Source of the DNA: Acidimicrobiia bacterium
GTDB lineage: Bacteria; Actinomycetota; Acidimicrobiia; Acidimicrobiales; Acidimicrobilacustridaceae
NCBI GenBank assembly: GCA_018882825.1
Contig: VERC01000127.1
Location: forward strand, 1 to 7,028
Direction: 5' to 3'
Length of the DNA: 7,028 nt
Below, piece after piece: positions 1-5,464 of this stretch. Both the position numbers and the translations under genes were made by a program. Every line of letters begins with the position of its first letter. Positions within the stretch are counted from its first letter, which is position 1. The notes under the pieces are model-generated. The model was not told the DNA's origin, searched no databases, and saw nothing but the letters and a program-made list of their open reading frames with translations.

Positions 1-567
1 CCCACTGACTGGGGTAAGTTCACCTGCTACGTGTACGAGTCGGTGCTCGACGGTGAGCAGCACGTGGCCATGGTCAAGGGCGCGGTGCAGGGTGAGGACA
101 ACGTGCTGGTGCGCGTGCACTCGGAGTGCCTCACCGGAGACGTGTTCGGCTCCCTGCGCTGCGACTGCGGCATCCAGTTGGATCAGGCGATGAAGAGGAT
201 CTCCGACGAAGGGTTGGGTGTCGTCGTCTACCTGCGCGGTCACGAGGGTCGCGGCATCGGGATCGGCCACAAGATCCGCGCCTATTCACTGCAGGACAAG
301 GGCCACGACACCGTCGACGCCAACCTGGCCCTCGGTCTCCCCGTGGACAGTCGCGAGTACGGCATCGGCGCGCAGATCCTCGTCGATCTCGGCATCACCA
401 CCATGCGCTACATGACCAACAACCCGTCGAAGTACGGCGGGCTGGAGGGGTTCGGTCTCGACATCGTGGAACGGGTGCCGCTGGAGTCGGTGCCCAACCC
501 CGAGAACATCGCCTACCTGCGCACCAAGCGCGAGCGCATGGGCCACATGCTCGAGGGGCTCGACTGA
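1..567 (+). CDS. ribBA: GTP cyclohydrolase II domain, 3' part of probable bifunctional RibBA (5' end outside window)
   Basis: Opens the imidazole ring of GTP to give the pyrimidine precursor of riboflavin; cytosolic and zinc-dependent. The frame is open from base 1 and starts inside the protein at PTDWGKF, so the 188 visible residues are a C-terminal part. Visible motifs, numbered in the fragment, are [18 protein letters not shown] (40-57) with presumed zinc ligands Cys43, Cys54 and Cys56; RGHEGRGIG (79-87); [17 protein letters not shown] with the catalytic-type Asp116 and Arg118; and [10 protein letters not shown] (139-148). In actinobacteria this domain is normally fused behind a DHBP synthase (RibB) domain. 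That half is not visible, so RibBA rather than RibA alone is inferred. The stop overlaps the ribH ATG by one base (TGATG), which implies one operon and translational coupling. Nothing looks broken. Confidence 0.93.
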   Translation, partial: PTDWGKFTCYVYESVLDGEQHVAMVKGAVQGEDNVLVRVHSECLTGDVFGSLRCDCGIQLDQAMKRISDEGLGVVVYLRGHEGRGIGIGHKIRAYSLQDKGHDTVDANLALGLPVDSREYGIGAQILVDLGITTMRYMTNNPSKYGGLEGFGLDIVERVPLESVPNPENIAYLRTKRERMGHMLEGLD

Positions 568-1055
568 TGTCGTCGAACTTCCGGGCCGGGAACGCGGTCG
601 ACCCCGTGATCGACGGCCGCGGCGTGCGCGTCGGGTTGGTGTGCGGTCGGTTCAACGACCACATCACCGATCGTCTGCTCGTCGGCGCGGCCGCCGCCCT
701 CACCGAGCATGGTGTGAGTCCCACCGATGTCGTGCAGGTCTGGGTCCCGGGGGCCTACGAGGCGCCGATGGCGGCCAAGACCATGATCGACGCCGGACTC
801 GTCGATGTCGTGGTCTGTCTCGGTGCGGTGATCCGCGGCGAGACGTCGCACTACGACTTCGTGGCCGGTGAGTGCGCCCGCGGGATCATGGACGTGCAAC
901 TGGCCACCGGTGTGCCCGTCATCTTCGGCGTGTTGACCACCGAGAACCTCGACCAGGCGCTGGCCCGTTCGTCCGACGATGACAACAAGGGGGCCGAGTG
1001 CGTGCGCACCGGTCTCGAGATGGTGGGGCTGGTGCGGTCGTTGCGCGCCCTCTGA
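567..1055 (+). CDS. ribH: 6,7-dimethyl-8-ribityllumazine synthase
   Basis: Condenses 5-amino-6-ribitylaminouracil with 3,4-dihydroxybutanone 4-phosphate to give lumazine, the penultimate riboflavin step; family members form pentamers or 60-mers. The 162-residue protein has the normal family length. Visible motifs are GRFND (27-31), VPGAYEAP (60-67), GAVIRGETSHYDFV (86-99) with presumed catalytic His95, FGVLTTEN (120-127), QALARS with phosphate-binding-type Arg134, and NKGAE (140-144). The ATG at 567 is chosen over an open upstream frame because family homology begins just after it, it overlaps the ribBA stop (TGATG), and AGGGG at 554-558 can serve as Shine-Dalgarno. The next gene is convergent, so ribH is the last gene of this riboflavin transcription unit. 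In many actinobacteria hisE and hisG follow ribH; here a minus-strand transporter gene lies between ribH and hisG. Confidence 0.96.
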   Translation: MSSNFRAGNAVDPVIDGRGVRVGLVCGRFNDHITDRLLVGAAAALTEHGVSPTDVVQVWVPGAYEAPMAAKTMIDAGLVDVVVCLGAVIRGETSHYDFVAGECARGIMDVQLATGVPVIFGVLTTENLDQALARSSDDDNKGAECVRTGLEMVGLVRSLRAL

Positions 1056-1063
1056 GGGCGCCA

Positions 1064-1080
1064 CCGGTCACGACGACCGG
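1064..1080. terminator. Short GC hairpin between convergent ribH and VIT genes
   Basis: CCGGTC (1064-1069), a 5-nt loop, then GACCGG (1075-1080) form a perfect 6-bp stem in the 30-nt gap between two convergent stop codons. There is no T-tract on either side, so it is not a classical intrinsic terminator. Its position makes a weak bidirectional terminator plausible. Confidence 0.35.
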
Positions 1081-1085
1081 AAGGG

Positions 1086-1793
1086 TCAACCGATGGCGGT
1101 GCCGAACAGTGCGCCGATGATCATGGTGATCGTCATGGCGGCGACTCCGCCGCCCACCACCCGCAGCACCGGACGCAGGGGTCGGGCGCCGCCCAGTCGC
1201 GCTCCGGACCACCCGAGCAGCAGCAGGGCCAGCACGGCCACCACCAGTGTCACGCCGATGCGGGTGGCGCTGGACCCCGAGTCGGGTACCGCCGCCACCG
1301 CCACCAGCGGCAACAGGGCGCCGGCGGCGAAGGCGCCCATCGAGGCGAAGACCGCCTGCCACGGCCGGGCCATCGTCGCCTCGGTGATGCCGAGTTCCTC
1401 GATGAGGTGGATGCGCAGCGCATCGCGCTCGGTGAGGGCGGCGGCCACCTTGGAGGCCAGGTCGTGATCGAGGCCCTTCTCCATGTAGATGGCGGTGAGT
1501 TCGGCCAGTTCGCGATCGGGGACGTTCTCCAGCTCCCATCGCTCCTTGGCGATGTCGGCCTCCTCGGTGTCGCGCTGCGAGGACACCGACACGTACTCGC
1601 CCAGACCCATCGACAGCGCACCGGCGCTCAGACCGGCGATGCCGGCGGTGAGGACGGCGGCGCGGCCGGTGTCGGCCGCGGCCACGCCCAGCACCAGGGC
1701 GGCCACCGAGATGATCCCGTCGTTCGCTCCCAGCACTGCGGCTCGCAGCCAACCGGTCCGGTGACTGAGGTGTCGTTCCCTATGCCGCGCCAT
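1086..1793 (-). CDS. VIT1/CCC1-family iron/manganese transporter
   Basis: Predicted membrane protein that moves Fe2+ or Mn2+ (as shown for plant VIT1 and yeast CCC1), probably exporting excess metal from the cytoplasm. The 235 residues show the family layout of five membrane segments: about 15-37, including the conserved LGANDGIIS with Asp25; 45-70, ending in SMGLGEYVSVSSQRD; then 148-168, 177-197 and 212-233. Between the second and third segments a charged, Glu-rich cytoplasmic region (about 75-140) corresponds to the metal-binding domain of VIT proteins. The ATG at 1793 is used because the first membrane helix follows directly and a -10-like TAGGCT ends 6 nt before it with no Shine-Dalgarno, which fits a leaderless mRNA. 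It is convergent with ribH and divergent from hisG, so it is a single-gene unit. The exact metal cannot be told from sequence. Confidence 0.9.
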   Translation of the reverse strand: MARHRERHLSHRTGWLRAAVLGANDGIISVAALVLGVAAADTGRAAVLTAGIAGLSAGALSMGLGEYVSVSSQRDTEEADIAKERWELENVPDRELAELTAIYMEKGLDHDLASKVAAALTERDALRIHLIEELGITEATMARPWQAVFASMGAFAAGALLPLVAVAAVPDSGSSATRIGVTLVVAVLALLLLGWSGARLGGARPLRPVLRVVGGGVAAMTITMIIGALFGTAIG

Positions 1794-1799
1794 GGTCCG

Positions 1800-1805
1800 A
1801 GCCTA
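1800..1805 (-). promoter_or_regulatory. Candidate -10 element of the VIT gene (leaderless start)
   Basis: On the minus strand TAGGCT fits the actinobacterial -10 pattern TAnnnT and is followed by exactly 6 nt before the ATG at 1793. Transcription would then begin at or next to the start codon. No Shine-Dalgarno and no convincing -35 are seen. Confidence 0.5.
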
Positions 1806-1870
1806 CGGCTCCGGCGTCGTCGCCCGGTCGGGCGCGGTGAATGTGTTCCGATCGTGGCAGGGTCGGGCGG

Positions 1871-1876
1871 TAGGTT
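1871..1876 (+). promoter_or_regulatory. Candidate -10 element of hisG (leaderless start)
   Basis: TAGGTT lies exactly 6 nt before the hisG ATG at 1883, mirroring the element of the divergent VIT gene. With such spacing the mRNA would begin at the A of the start codon. The only -35-like match, TTCCGA at 1846-1851, is weak and 19 nt away. The 77 bases between the two start codons' -10 sides (1794-1870) hold no other feature I can name. Confidence 0.5.
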
Positions 1877-1882
1877 GGCCCG

Positions 1883-2758
1883 ATGCTGAGAGTCGTGCTG
1901 CCGAAGGGATCGCTGGAGAAGGCGACGTTCGAACTGTTCGAGTCCGCCGATCTGCGGATCCAGCGCGATTCGGCCGTGCAGTACCGCGCCTCCATCGACG
2001 ATCCCCGTGTCGTCGACGTGCGCATCCTGCGTCCGCAGGAGATCCCCGTGTACGTGGCCGAAGGGCTCTTCGATCTCGGCATCACCGGACGCGACTGGAT
2101 CGCCGAGACCGGAGCCGAGGTCGAGTCGTTGGGTGAACTGCGCTACTCGAAGGTCACCAGCAATCCGGTGCGGATCATCGTGGCCGTTCCCGCCGATTCG
2201 CCCTACGAGTCGGTGCGTGACCTGCCCCAGGGAGTGCGCGTCTCCAGCGAGTATCCCGAGCTGACGCGACGATTCTTCGCCGAGCGGGGCATCGAGGCCG
2301 ACATCAAGTTGTCGTACGGGGCCACCGAGGCCAAGGTGCCCGACATCGTCGACTGCATCGTCGACATCACCGAGACCGGGAGCGCGTTGCGGGCCGCCGG
2401 CCTGAAGATCATCGACACCATCCTCGTGTCGTACACGGAGATGATCGCCAATCCGGCCGCCGCCGCCGACCCGACCAAGGCGCACGCCATGCGTCAGCTG
2501 CGCACGCTGCTCGAGGGTGTGCTCGACGCCCGGGGCAAGGTGTTGGTGAAGTTGAACGTCCCGGCCGACCGACTCGATGCCGTGATCGGTCTGTTGCCGT
2601 CGATGAAGTCCCCGACGGTGAACGAACTGCATGGTGGCGCGGGCTACGCGGTCGAGTCCGTGGTGGAGAAGCGCACCATCAACGTGCTGATCCCGGCTCT
2701 GTCGGATGCCGGGGCCACCGACATCCTCGAACTGTCGATCGCCAAGATCGTGCCGTGA
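1883..2758 (+). CDS. hisG: ATP phosphoribosyltransferase, long form
   Basis: Catalyses the first step of histidine synthesis, joining ATP and PRPP to N1-(5-phosphoribosyl)-ATP; cytosolic and usually hexameric. The 291 residues match the long HisG form, which needs no HisZ. The catalytic part begins at LRVVLPKGSLE and contains GITGRDW (66-72), LSYGATEAKVPD (143-154) and the PRPP-loop motif DIVDCIVDITETGSALR (154-170). The C-terminal part (about 213-288) has the pattern of the ACT-like regulatory domain that mediates histidine feedback inhibition in this form. The ATG at 1883 gives the standard N-terminus. There is no clear Shine-Dalgarno, and a -10-like TAGGTT sits 6 nt before it. The stop overlaps a GTG start of the next gene (GTGA). 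The usual actinobacterial partner hisE is not present in the window. Confidence 0.97.
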   Translation: MLRVVLPKGSLEKATFELFESADLRIQRDSAVQYRASIDDPRVVDVRILRPQEIPVYVAEGLFDLGITGRDWIAETGAEVESLGELRYSKVTSNPVRIIVAVPADSPYESVRDLPQGVRVSSEYPELTRRFFAERGIEADIKLSYGATEAKVPDIVDCIVDITETGSALRAAGLKIIDTILVSYTEMIANPAAAADPTKAHAMRQLRTLLEGVLDARGKVLVKLNVPADRLDAVIGLLPSMKSPTVNELHGGAGYAVESVVEKRTINVLIPALSDAGATDILELSIAKIVP

Positions 2759-3000
2759 GCACGACCCCCGAGTTCGATCCCTGGGTGCCCCTCGGTGACG
2801 GTGCGGGCACGGTCGTGGCCTTCGACGAACACCGCGGACTGGGTACGGTACGACGCGATGACGGGGTCGAGTATCCCTTCCACTGCGTCGCCATCGCCGA
2901 CGGCACGCGCTCCATCGCCGTGGGTACCAGAGTGTCGTGGCGGGTGACCCCCGGCAGACTGGGCCGATGGGAAGCGATGGGGATCACGACGGTCCGGTGA
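2755..3000 (+). CDS. Small divergent cold-shock-domain-like protein
   Basis: An 81-residue protein whose residues 17-80 follow the cold-shock (OB-fold) spacing: GTVVAFDEHRGLGTV, then DDGVEYPFHCVAIADG, a GTRVSW strand and a last strand ending GITTV. In CspA-type proteins the two RNA-binding motifs are rich in aromatics (KGFGFI and VFVHF). Here they read RGLGTV (27-32) and YPFHCV (40-45), so several stacking aromatics are missing, and nucleic-acid binding may be weak or altered. Residues 1-16 form an extra acidic and proline-containing lead. The GTG start at 2755 overlaps the hisG stop in GTGA, so it is probably translated by coupling to hisG. No alternative start gives a complete domain. The role is unknown; assignment to the CSD fold rests on pattern only. 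Confidence 0.75.
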   Translation: MSTTPEFDPWVPLGDGAGTVVAFDEHRGLGTVRRDDGVEYPFHCVAIADGTRSIAVGTRVSWRVTPGRLGRWEAMGITTVR

Positions 3001-3026
3001 GCGCGCCCCGTCGGCGACGTCCATGA
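2997..3026 (+). other. Possible 9-codon bridging mini-ORF
   Basis: A GTG at 2997 overlaps the stop of the cold-shock-like gene (GTGA). It opens the frame MSAPRRRRP, whose TGA (3024-3026) overlaps the ATG of the ABC ATPase (ATGA). Since that ATPase has no visible Shine-Dalgarno, the mini-ORF could carry ribosomes across the 22-nt gap. It is too short to support on coding evidence and may be chance. Confidence 0.2.
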
Positions 3027-3940
3027 CCGGCGTCGCCGCGGTCCGGTGCGAGGGCCTGTCGATGTCCTATGACGGGTCGCGCGGGATCGTCGACGTCGAC
3101 CTCGACATTCCCACCGGTGAGGTCTTCGGGTTCCTCGGTCCCAACGGCGCCGGCAAGACCACGACCATCCGCGTCCTGCTCGATCTGCTGCGGCCGACAT
3201 CGGGTCGGGTCTCGGTGCTCGGCCTGGATTCCGTGCGTGAGTCCATCGCCATCCGCACCCGCACCGGCTATCTGCCGGGAGACCTGTCGTTGCCCTCGGG
3301 TCTCACCGGTACCGAGGTGCTCGACTGGCTGTCGTCGCTGCGTCCGACGACTCCGCCGGTGCGTCGTTCCGAACTCGTCGACCGTTTCGAGGTTCAGGTC
3401 GACCGGCCGATGAAGCATCTGTCGAAGGGCAACCGTCAGAAGATCGGTCTGGTGCAGGCCTTCCAGCACGCACCCGAGATGGTGATCCTCGACGAACCGA
3501 CCGGTGGGCTCGACCCGTTGGTGCAGGACGAATTCCACCGCTTCGTGCGCGAGTACGTGGCCGACGGGGGCACGGTGTTCCTGTCCAGTCATTCCCTCGA
3601 CGAGGTGCAGCACACCGCCGATCGTGTCGGCATCATCCGCGACGGGCGGGTGGTGACGGTCGAGACGGTCGACGCTCTGCGCGGACGGGGACTGCGCCGC
3701 GTCTCGGTCACCGTGCGTTCCGGCACCGGGGAGTCGGCCGAGACCCGGCTGCAGGTCACCGACGGGGTGGCCGACGTCCACCGCCGGGGTGACCTGTTGG
3801 AGTTCTCGATCACGGGGGAGTACGCGCCGGTGCTCGCCGTGCTGGGCACGCTGCCGGTGGTCGACCTCCTCAGCCGGGCGGCCGACCTCGACGAGGTGTT
3901 CCTCGAGTTGTACCGGGGCGACGACGGGTCGGCACGTTGA
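3023..3940 (+). CDS. ABC transporter ATP-binding protein (ABC-2 type exporter)
   Basis: The nucleotide-binding subunit that powers the membrane protein encoded next. The 305 residues contain Walker A GPNGAGKTT (39-47), signature LSKGN (133-137), Walker B MVILDEPTGGLDP (153-165) and the H-loop His190 in SSHSLDE. At the usual Q-loop position it reads GYLPGDLSLP (82-91), with no Gln; I recognise YLPG-type Q-loops from a subgroup of ABC-2 export ATPases. Residues about 225-305 form a C-terminal extension typical of such exporters. The ATG at 3023 is the only start in this frame before the first beta strand. It lies 22 nt after the preceding stop and lacks a clear Shine-Dalgarno. The stop overlaps the permease ATG (TGATG). 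The substrate cannot be told; drug, lipid or peptide export are all possible. Confidence 0.93.
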   Translation: MTGVAAVRCEGLSMSYDGSRGIVDVDLDIPTGEVFGFLGPNGAGKTTTIRVLLDLLRPTSGRVSVLGLDSVRESIAIRTRTGYLPGDLSLPSGLTGTEVLDWLSSLRPTTPPVRRSELVDRFEVQVDRPMKHLSKGNRQKIGLVQAFQHAPEMVILDEPTGGLDPLVQDEFHRFVREYVADGGTVFLSSHSLDEVQHTADRVGIIRDGRVVTVETVDALRGRGLRRVSVTVRSGTGESAETRLQVTDGVADVHRRGDLLEFSITGEYAPVLAVLGTLPVVDLLSRAADLDEVFLELYRGDDGSAR

Positions 3941-4740
3941 TGTCGCGCTTCCCGGTGTTCGCCCAAGGGGTGCGTGACCGCCGTCGGTCGCTGACGTGGT
4001 GGTCGCTCGGTGTGGCCGTGTACATCGCCATCATCGCCTCGGTGTGGCCGTCGATGGCCGGCACCGACATGTCCGGCCTGCTCGATCAGCTCCCGCAGGC
4101 CTTCCTCGACCTCATGGGTGCCTCCGACTACTCGATGTCGACGGGGGCCGGCTACGTGTCGGGGGAGTTGTTCGGGTTCATGATCCCGATCTTCGTGCTC
4201 GTGCTCACCATCGGGACGGGCGGCGCCGCCATCGGCGGTGCCGAGGGCAGCGGCATCCTCGACCTCGTGCTGTCGCACCCGATCACTCGCCGCCGGGTGC
4301 TGGTGCAGAGCGCGGCGCTCGTCGCCGCCGAGTCGATCGTGTTCGGCGCCGTGATCGTCGCGGCCCTGTCGATCGCCAGTCCATTGGCCGATCTGCAGGT
4401 GTCGTTCGTGCACTCGGTCGGTGCCGTGACCGGCATCGTGCTGCTCGGCATCGTGTTCGGGTGGACTGCCCTGGCCATCGGGGCGATGAGCGGTTCGCGC
4501 GGTCTGGCCCTCGGCCTGAGTGGCGCCGTCGCGGCCTCGACCTACCTCCTCGGGAACCTGTCCGGTCTCGTCGACTTCCTGCGATGGGGCAAGTGGGCGT
4601 CGCCGTTCTGGTACGCCACGAACGGCTCGCCGCTGGAACACGGGTACGTGTGGTGGCACGCGCTCCCGCTGCTCGCCGTCGGCGTCGTGGTGCTGTTCGT
4701 CGGCGCCTCGGTGTTCGACCGTCGGAACCTGGCCACCTGA
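3940..4740 (+). CDS. ABC-2 type transporter permease
   Basis: Membrane partner of the preceding ATPase. The 266 residues show about six hydrophobic segments (roughly 19-38, 78-100, 123-147, 157-182, 189-206 and 240-258), which is the usual number for ABC-2 permeases. A cytoplasmic N-terminus, RFPVFAQGVRDRRRSLTWW, resembles the amphipathic coupling helix of this class. EGSGILDLVLSHPITRRRVL (102-121), in the loop after the second segment, matches the conserved E-GT-LLLS-PVSR pattern. The ATG at 3940 overlaps the ATPase stop by one base (TGATG). A TTG one codon upstream (3937) is possible but less likely, since the same TGATG arrangement is used at ribBA-ribH. It is the last gene of the hisG-led unit and converges on the DUF1844-like gene. 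Only one permease is visible, so a homodimer is likely. Confidence 0.88.
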   Translation: MSRFPVFAQGVRDRRRSLTWWSLGVAVYIAIIASVWPSMAGTDMSGLLDQLPQAFLDLMGASDYSMSTGAGYVSGELFGFMIPIFVLVLTIGTGGAAIGGAEGSGILDLVLSHPITRRRVLVQSAALVAAESIVFGAVIVAALSIASPLADLQVSFVHSVGAVTGIVLLGIVFGWTALAIGAMSGSRGLALGLSGAVAASTYLLGNLSGLVDFLRWGKWASPFWYATNGSPLEHGYVWWHALPLLAVGVVVLFVGASVFDRRNLAT

Positions 4741-4742
4741 GG

Positions 4743-4756
4743 GACCCGCCGGGGTC
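4743..4756. terminator. Small GC hairpin between convergent genes
   Basis: GACCC (4743-4747), loop GCCG, GGGTC (4752-4756) make a 5-bp stem in the 14-nt gap between two convergent stops and overlap the minus-strand stop codon. There is no T-tract. A weak terminator in either direction is possible, and chance is also plausible for such a short GC stem. Confidence 0.25.
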
Positions 4757-5156
4757 AGTCCGACTGCGTACGCCGCACGTAGACGGTCTGCAGGACGGTC
4801 AGGGCATCGCGCAGCTCGGCGCCCGTCTGGGGGAGGCGGTCCTGGGTGGCATCGAGCATGGCGGTCATGGCGTCGATGGCCAGTCGGGCCTCGTCGAGAC
4901 GGGGCTCGGGTTGATCGAGGTGGACGGCGGCCAGTTCGTAGAGCCCCATCAGGTGGTTGGCCACGAACACCTCGGCCGGTTGCGACAGGATCTGGCGCTG
5001 CACCTCGGCCATCCGGGCCACCATCTCCTCGGCCCGGGCCCGATCCTCGGCGGAGAGATCGGCGAACTCGGGCCCACCCAGCATCTCCGAGGCGCTGCCC
5101 GCGCCGGCCGGCTCGGCCCCCACGGGGCGTTCCCCATCCGGTGTCCACAGGCTCAT
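4755..5156 (-). CDS. DUF1844-like small helical protein
   Basis: A 133-residue soluble protein of unknown function. Residues 1-25 look disordered (Pro, Gly, Ala, Glu). After them come a predicted helix (36-58) and a core with NHLMGLYELAAVHL (67-80), LDEARLAIDAMTAMLD (87-102) and a final helix (about 113-128). This core resembles the actinobacterial DUF1844 family, often annotated beside infC, and the divergent infC here supports that; the family call is from memory of its pattern. The ATG at 5156 is well supported: on the minus strand AGGAGG (plus-strand 5164-5169) lies 7 nt upstream. There is no signal peptide and no membrane segment. Because it shares a promoter region with infC-rpmI-rplT, a role linked to translation or growth rate is possible but unproven. 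Confidence 0.8.
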   Translation of the reverse strand: MSLWTPDGERPVGAEPAGAGSASEMLGGPEFADLSAEDRARAEEMVARMAEVQRQILSQPAEVFVANHLMGLYELAAVHLDQPEPRLDEARLAIDAMTAMLDATQDRLPQTGAELRDALTVLQTVYVRRTQSD

Positions 5157-5224
5157 GTCGGCTCCTCCTCATCGGCCCCACCGCCCCGATGGACGGTGAG
5201 TTTCGGCGCCACGGCGCGATCCGG

Positions 5225-5230
5225 TAGCGT
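5225..5230 (+). promoter_or_regulatory. Candidate -10 element of the infC-rpmI-rplT operon
   Basis: TAGCGT fits the actinobacterial TAnnnT -10 pattern, and transcription would begin near 5236-5238. The next bases form an 8-bp palindrome GCGTACGC (5227-5234) that overlaps the element and could bind a regulator. The -35 position (TTTCGG or TTCGGC at 5201-5207) matches the consensus only weakly. Confidence 0.4.
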
Positions 5231-5231
5231 A
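5226..5231 (-). promoter_or_regulatory. Candidate -10 element of the DUF1844-like gene
   Basis: TACGCT on the minus strand fits TAnnnT and would start an mRNA about 60 nt upstream of the ATG at 5156, leaving room for the strong AGGAGG site. It almost completely overlaps the plus-strand -10 candidate. No clear -35. Confidence 0.35.
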
Positions 5232-5235
5232 CGCA

Positions 5236-5464
5236 GTCCACAACAGAGGAAGCGGGGCCGCGGCCCCCACCCGACCACACGGTCCGCCGGATGCGATCGG
5301 GTTCGAGATCTCATCGCCCCGTCGGGCGTCGTTCCGGTGATCCGGGACGATCCCGTTCGGGATCAGCGGCGGGTGTCGGCTTCCACCGGCGCTCGCCGTT
5401 CGTCTTCCCAGGACGATGGTGGCCCCGGATGCACCGATCCACCGTCCCGGGAGGAACGAACTGA
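5236..5464 (+). promoter_or_regulatory. Long structured 5' leader of the infC operon
   Basis: From the presumed start site to the leader ORF this roughly 230-nt stretch has no convincing gene and is dense in inverted repeats. They are: GGGGCCGCGGCCCC palindrome at 5254-5267; CGCCC/GGGCG at 5315-5328; CGGGA (5343-5347)/TCCCG (5351-5355); GATCCC (5349-5354)/GGGATC (5359-5364); CGGCG (5367-5371)/CGCCG (5394-5398) enclosing GGTG/CACC; and the SD-occluding hairpin at 5403-5455. Two of these stems exclude each other because they share bases 5349-5355. A leader of this kind fits control of IF3/L35/L20 synthesis, as is known for infC operons elsewhere, where L20 or attenuation acts on the leader. I cannot match it to a named RNA family. 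Confidence 0.55.
5403..5455 (+). promoter_or_regulatory. Predicted hairpin that occludes the leader ORF Shine-Dalgarno
   Basis: The outer stem pairs UCUUCCC (5403-5409) with GGGAGGA (5449-5455): 7 bp with one G-U, covering the whole Shine-Dalgarno of the leader ORF at 5465. After an A/C mismatch it continues with GGAC (5411-5414)/GUCC (5444-5447), a 3-nt bulge, GGUGG (5418-5422)/CCACC (5439-5443) and a short CGG/CCG inner stem. Found by eye; no energy was calculated. Confidence 0.5.

Noticed and set aside
1064..1080. Strong bidirectional intrinsic terminator between ribH and VIT
   Set aside because: The 6-bp stem is real but no T-tract follows on either strand, so it was kept only as a weak terminator candidate.
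1628..2632. 334-codon minus-strand frame opposite hisG
   Set aside because: Antisense to a clear hisG and reading into the VIT gene in the wrong frame. Its composition is typical of shadow frames.
4762..5238. 12-bp inverted repeat GACTGCGTACGC (4762-4773) and its complement (5227-5238) flanking the DUF1844-like gene
   Set aside because: One copy lies in coding sequence. In 7 kb about one such 12-mer match is expected by chance, more with G+C bias. There are no transposase or target-site duplications.
3589..5280. 563-codon open frame on the minus strand
   Set aside because: It lies across the ABC genes and the DUF1844 gene in another frame, is rich in Arg, Pro, Gly and His, and shows no recognisable domain. 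It is a shadow frame of G+C-rich coding DNA.
5291..5464. 57-codon ORF in the infC leader that ends exactly at the leader ORF ATG (TGAATG)
   Set aside because: It is Arg/Ser/Gly-rich, has no Shine-Dalgarno, overlaps the predicted leader structures and shows no domain. Being open in G+C-rich DNA for 57 codons is unremarkable.
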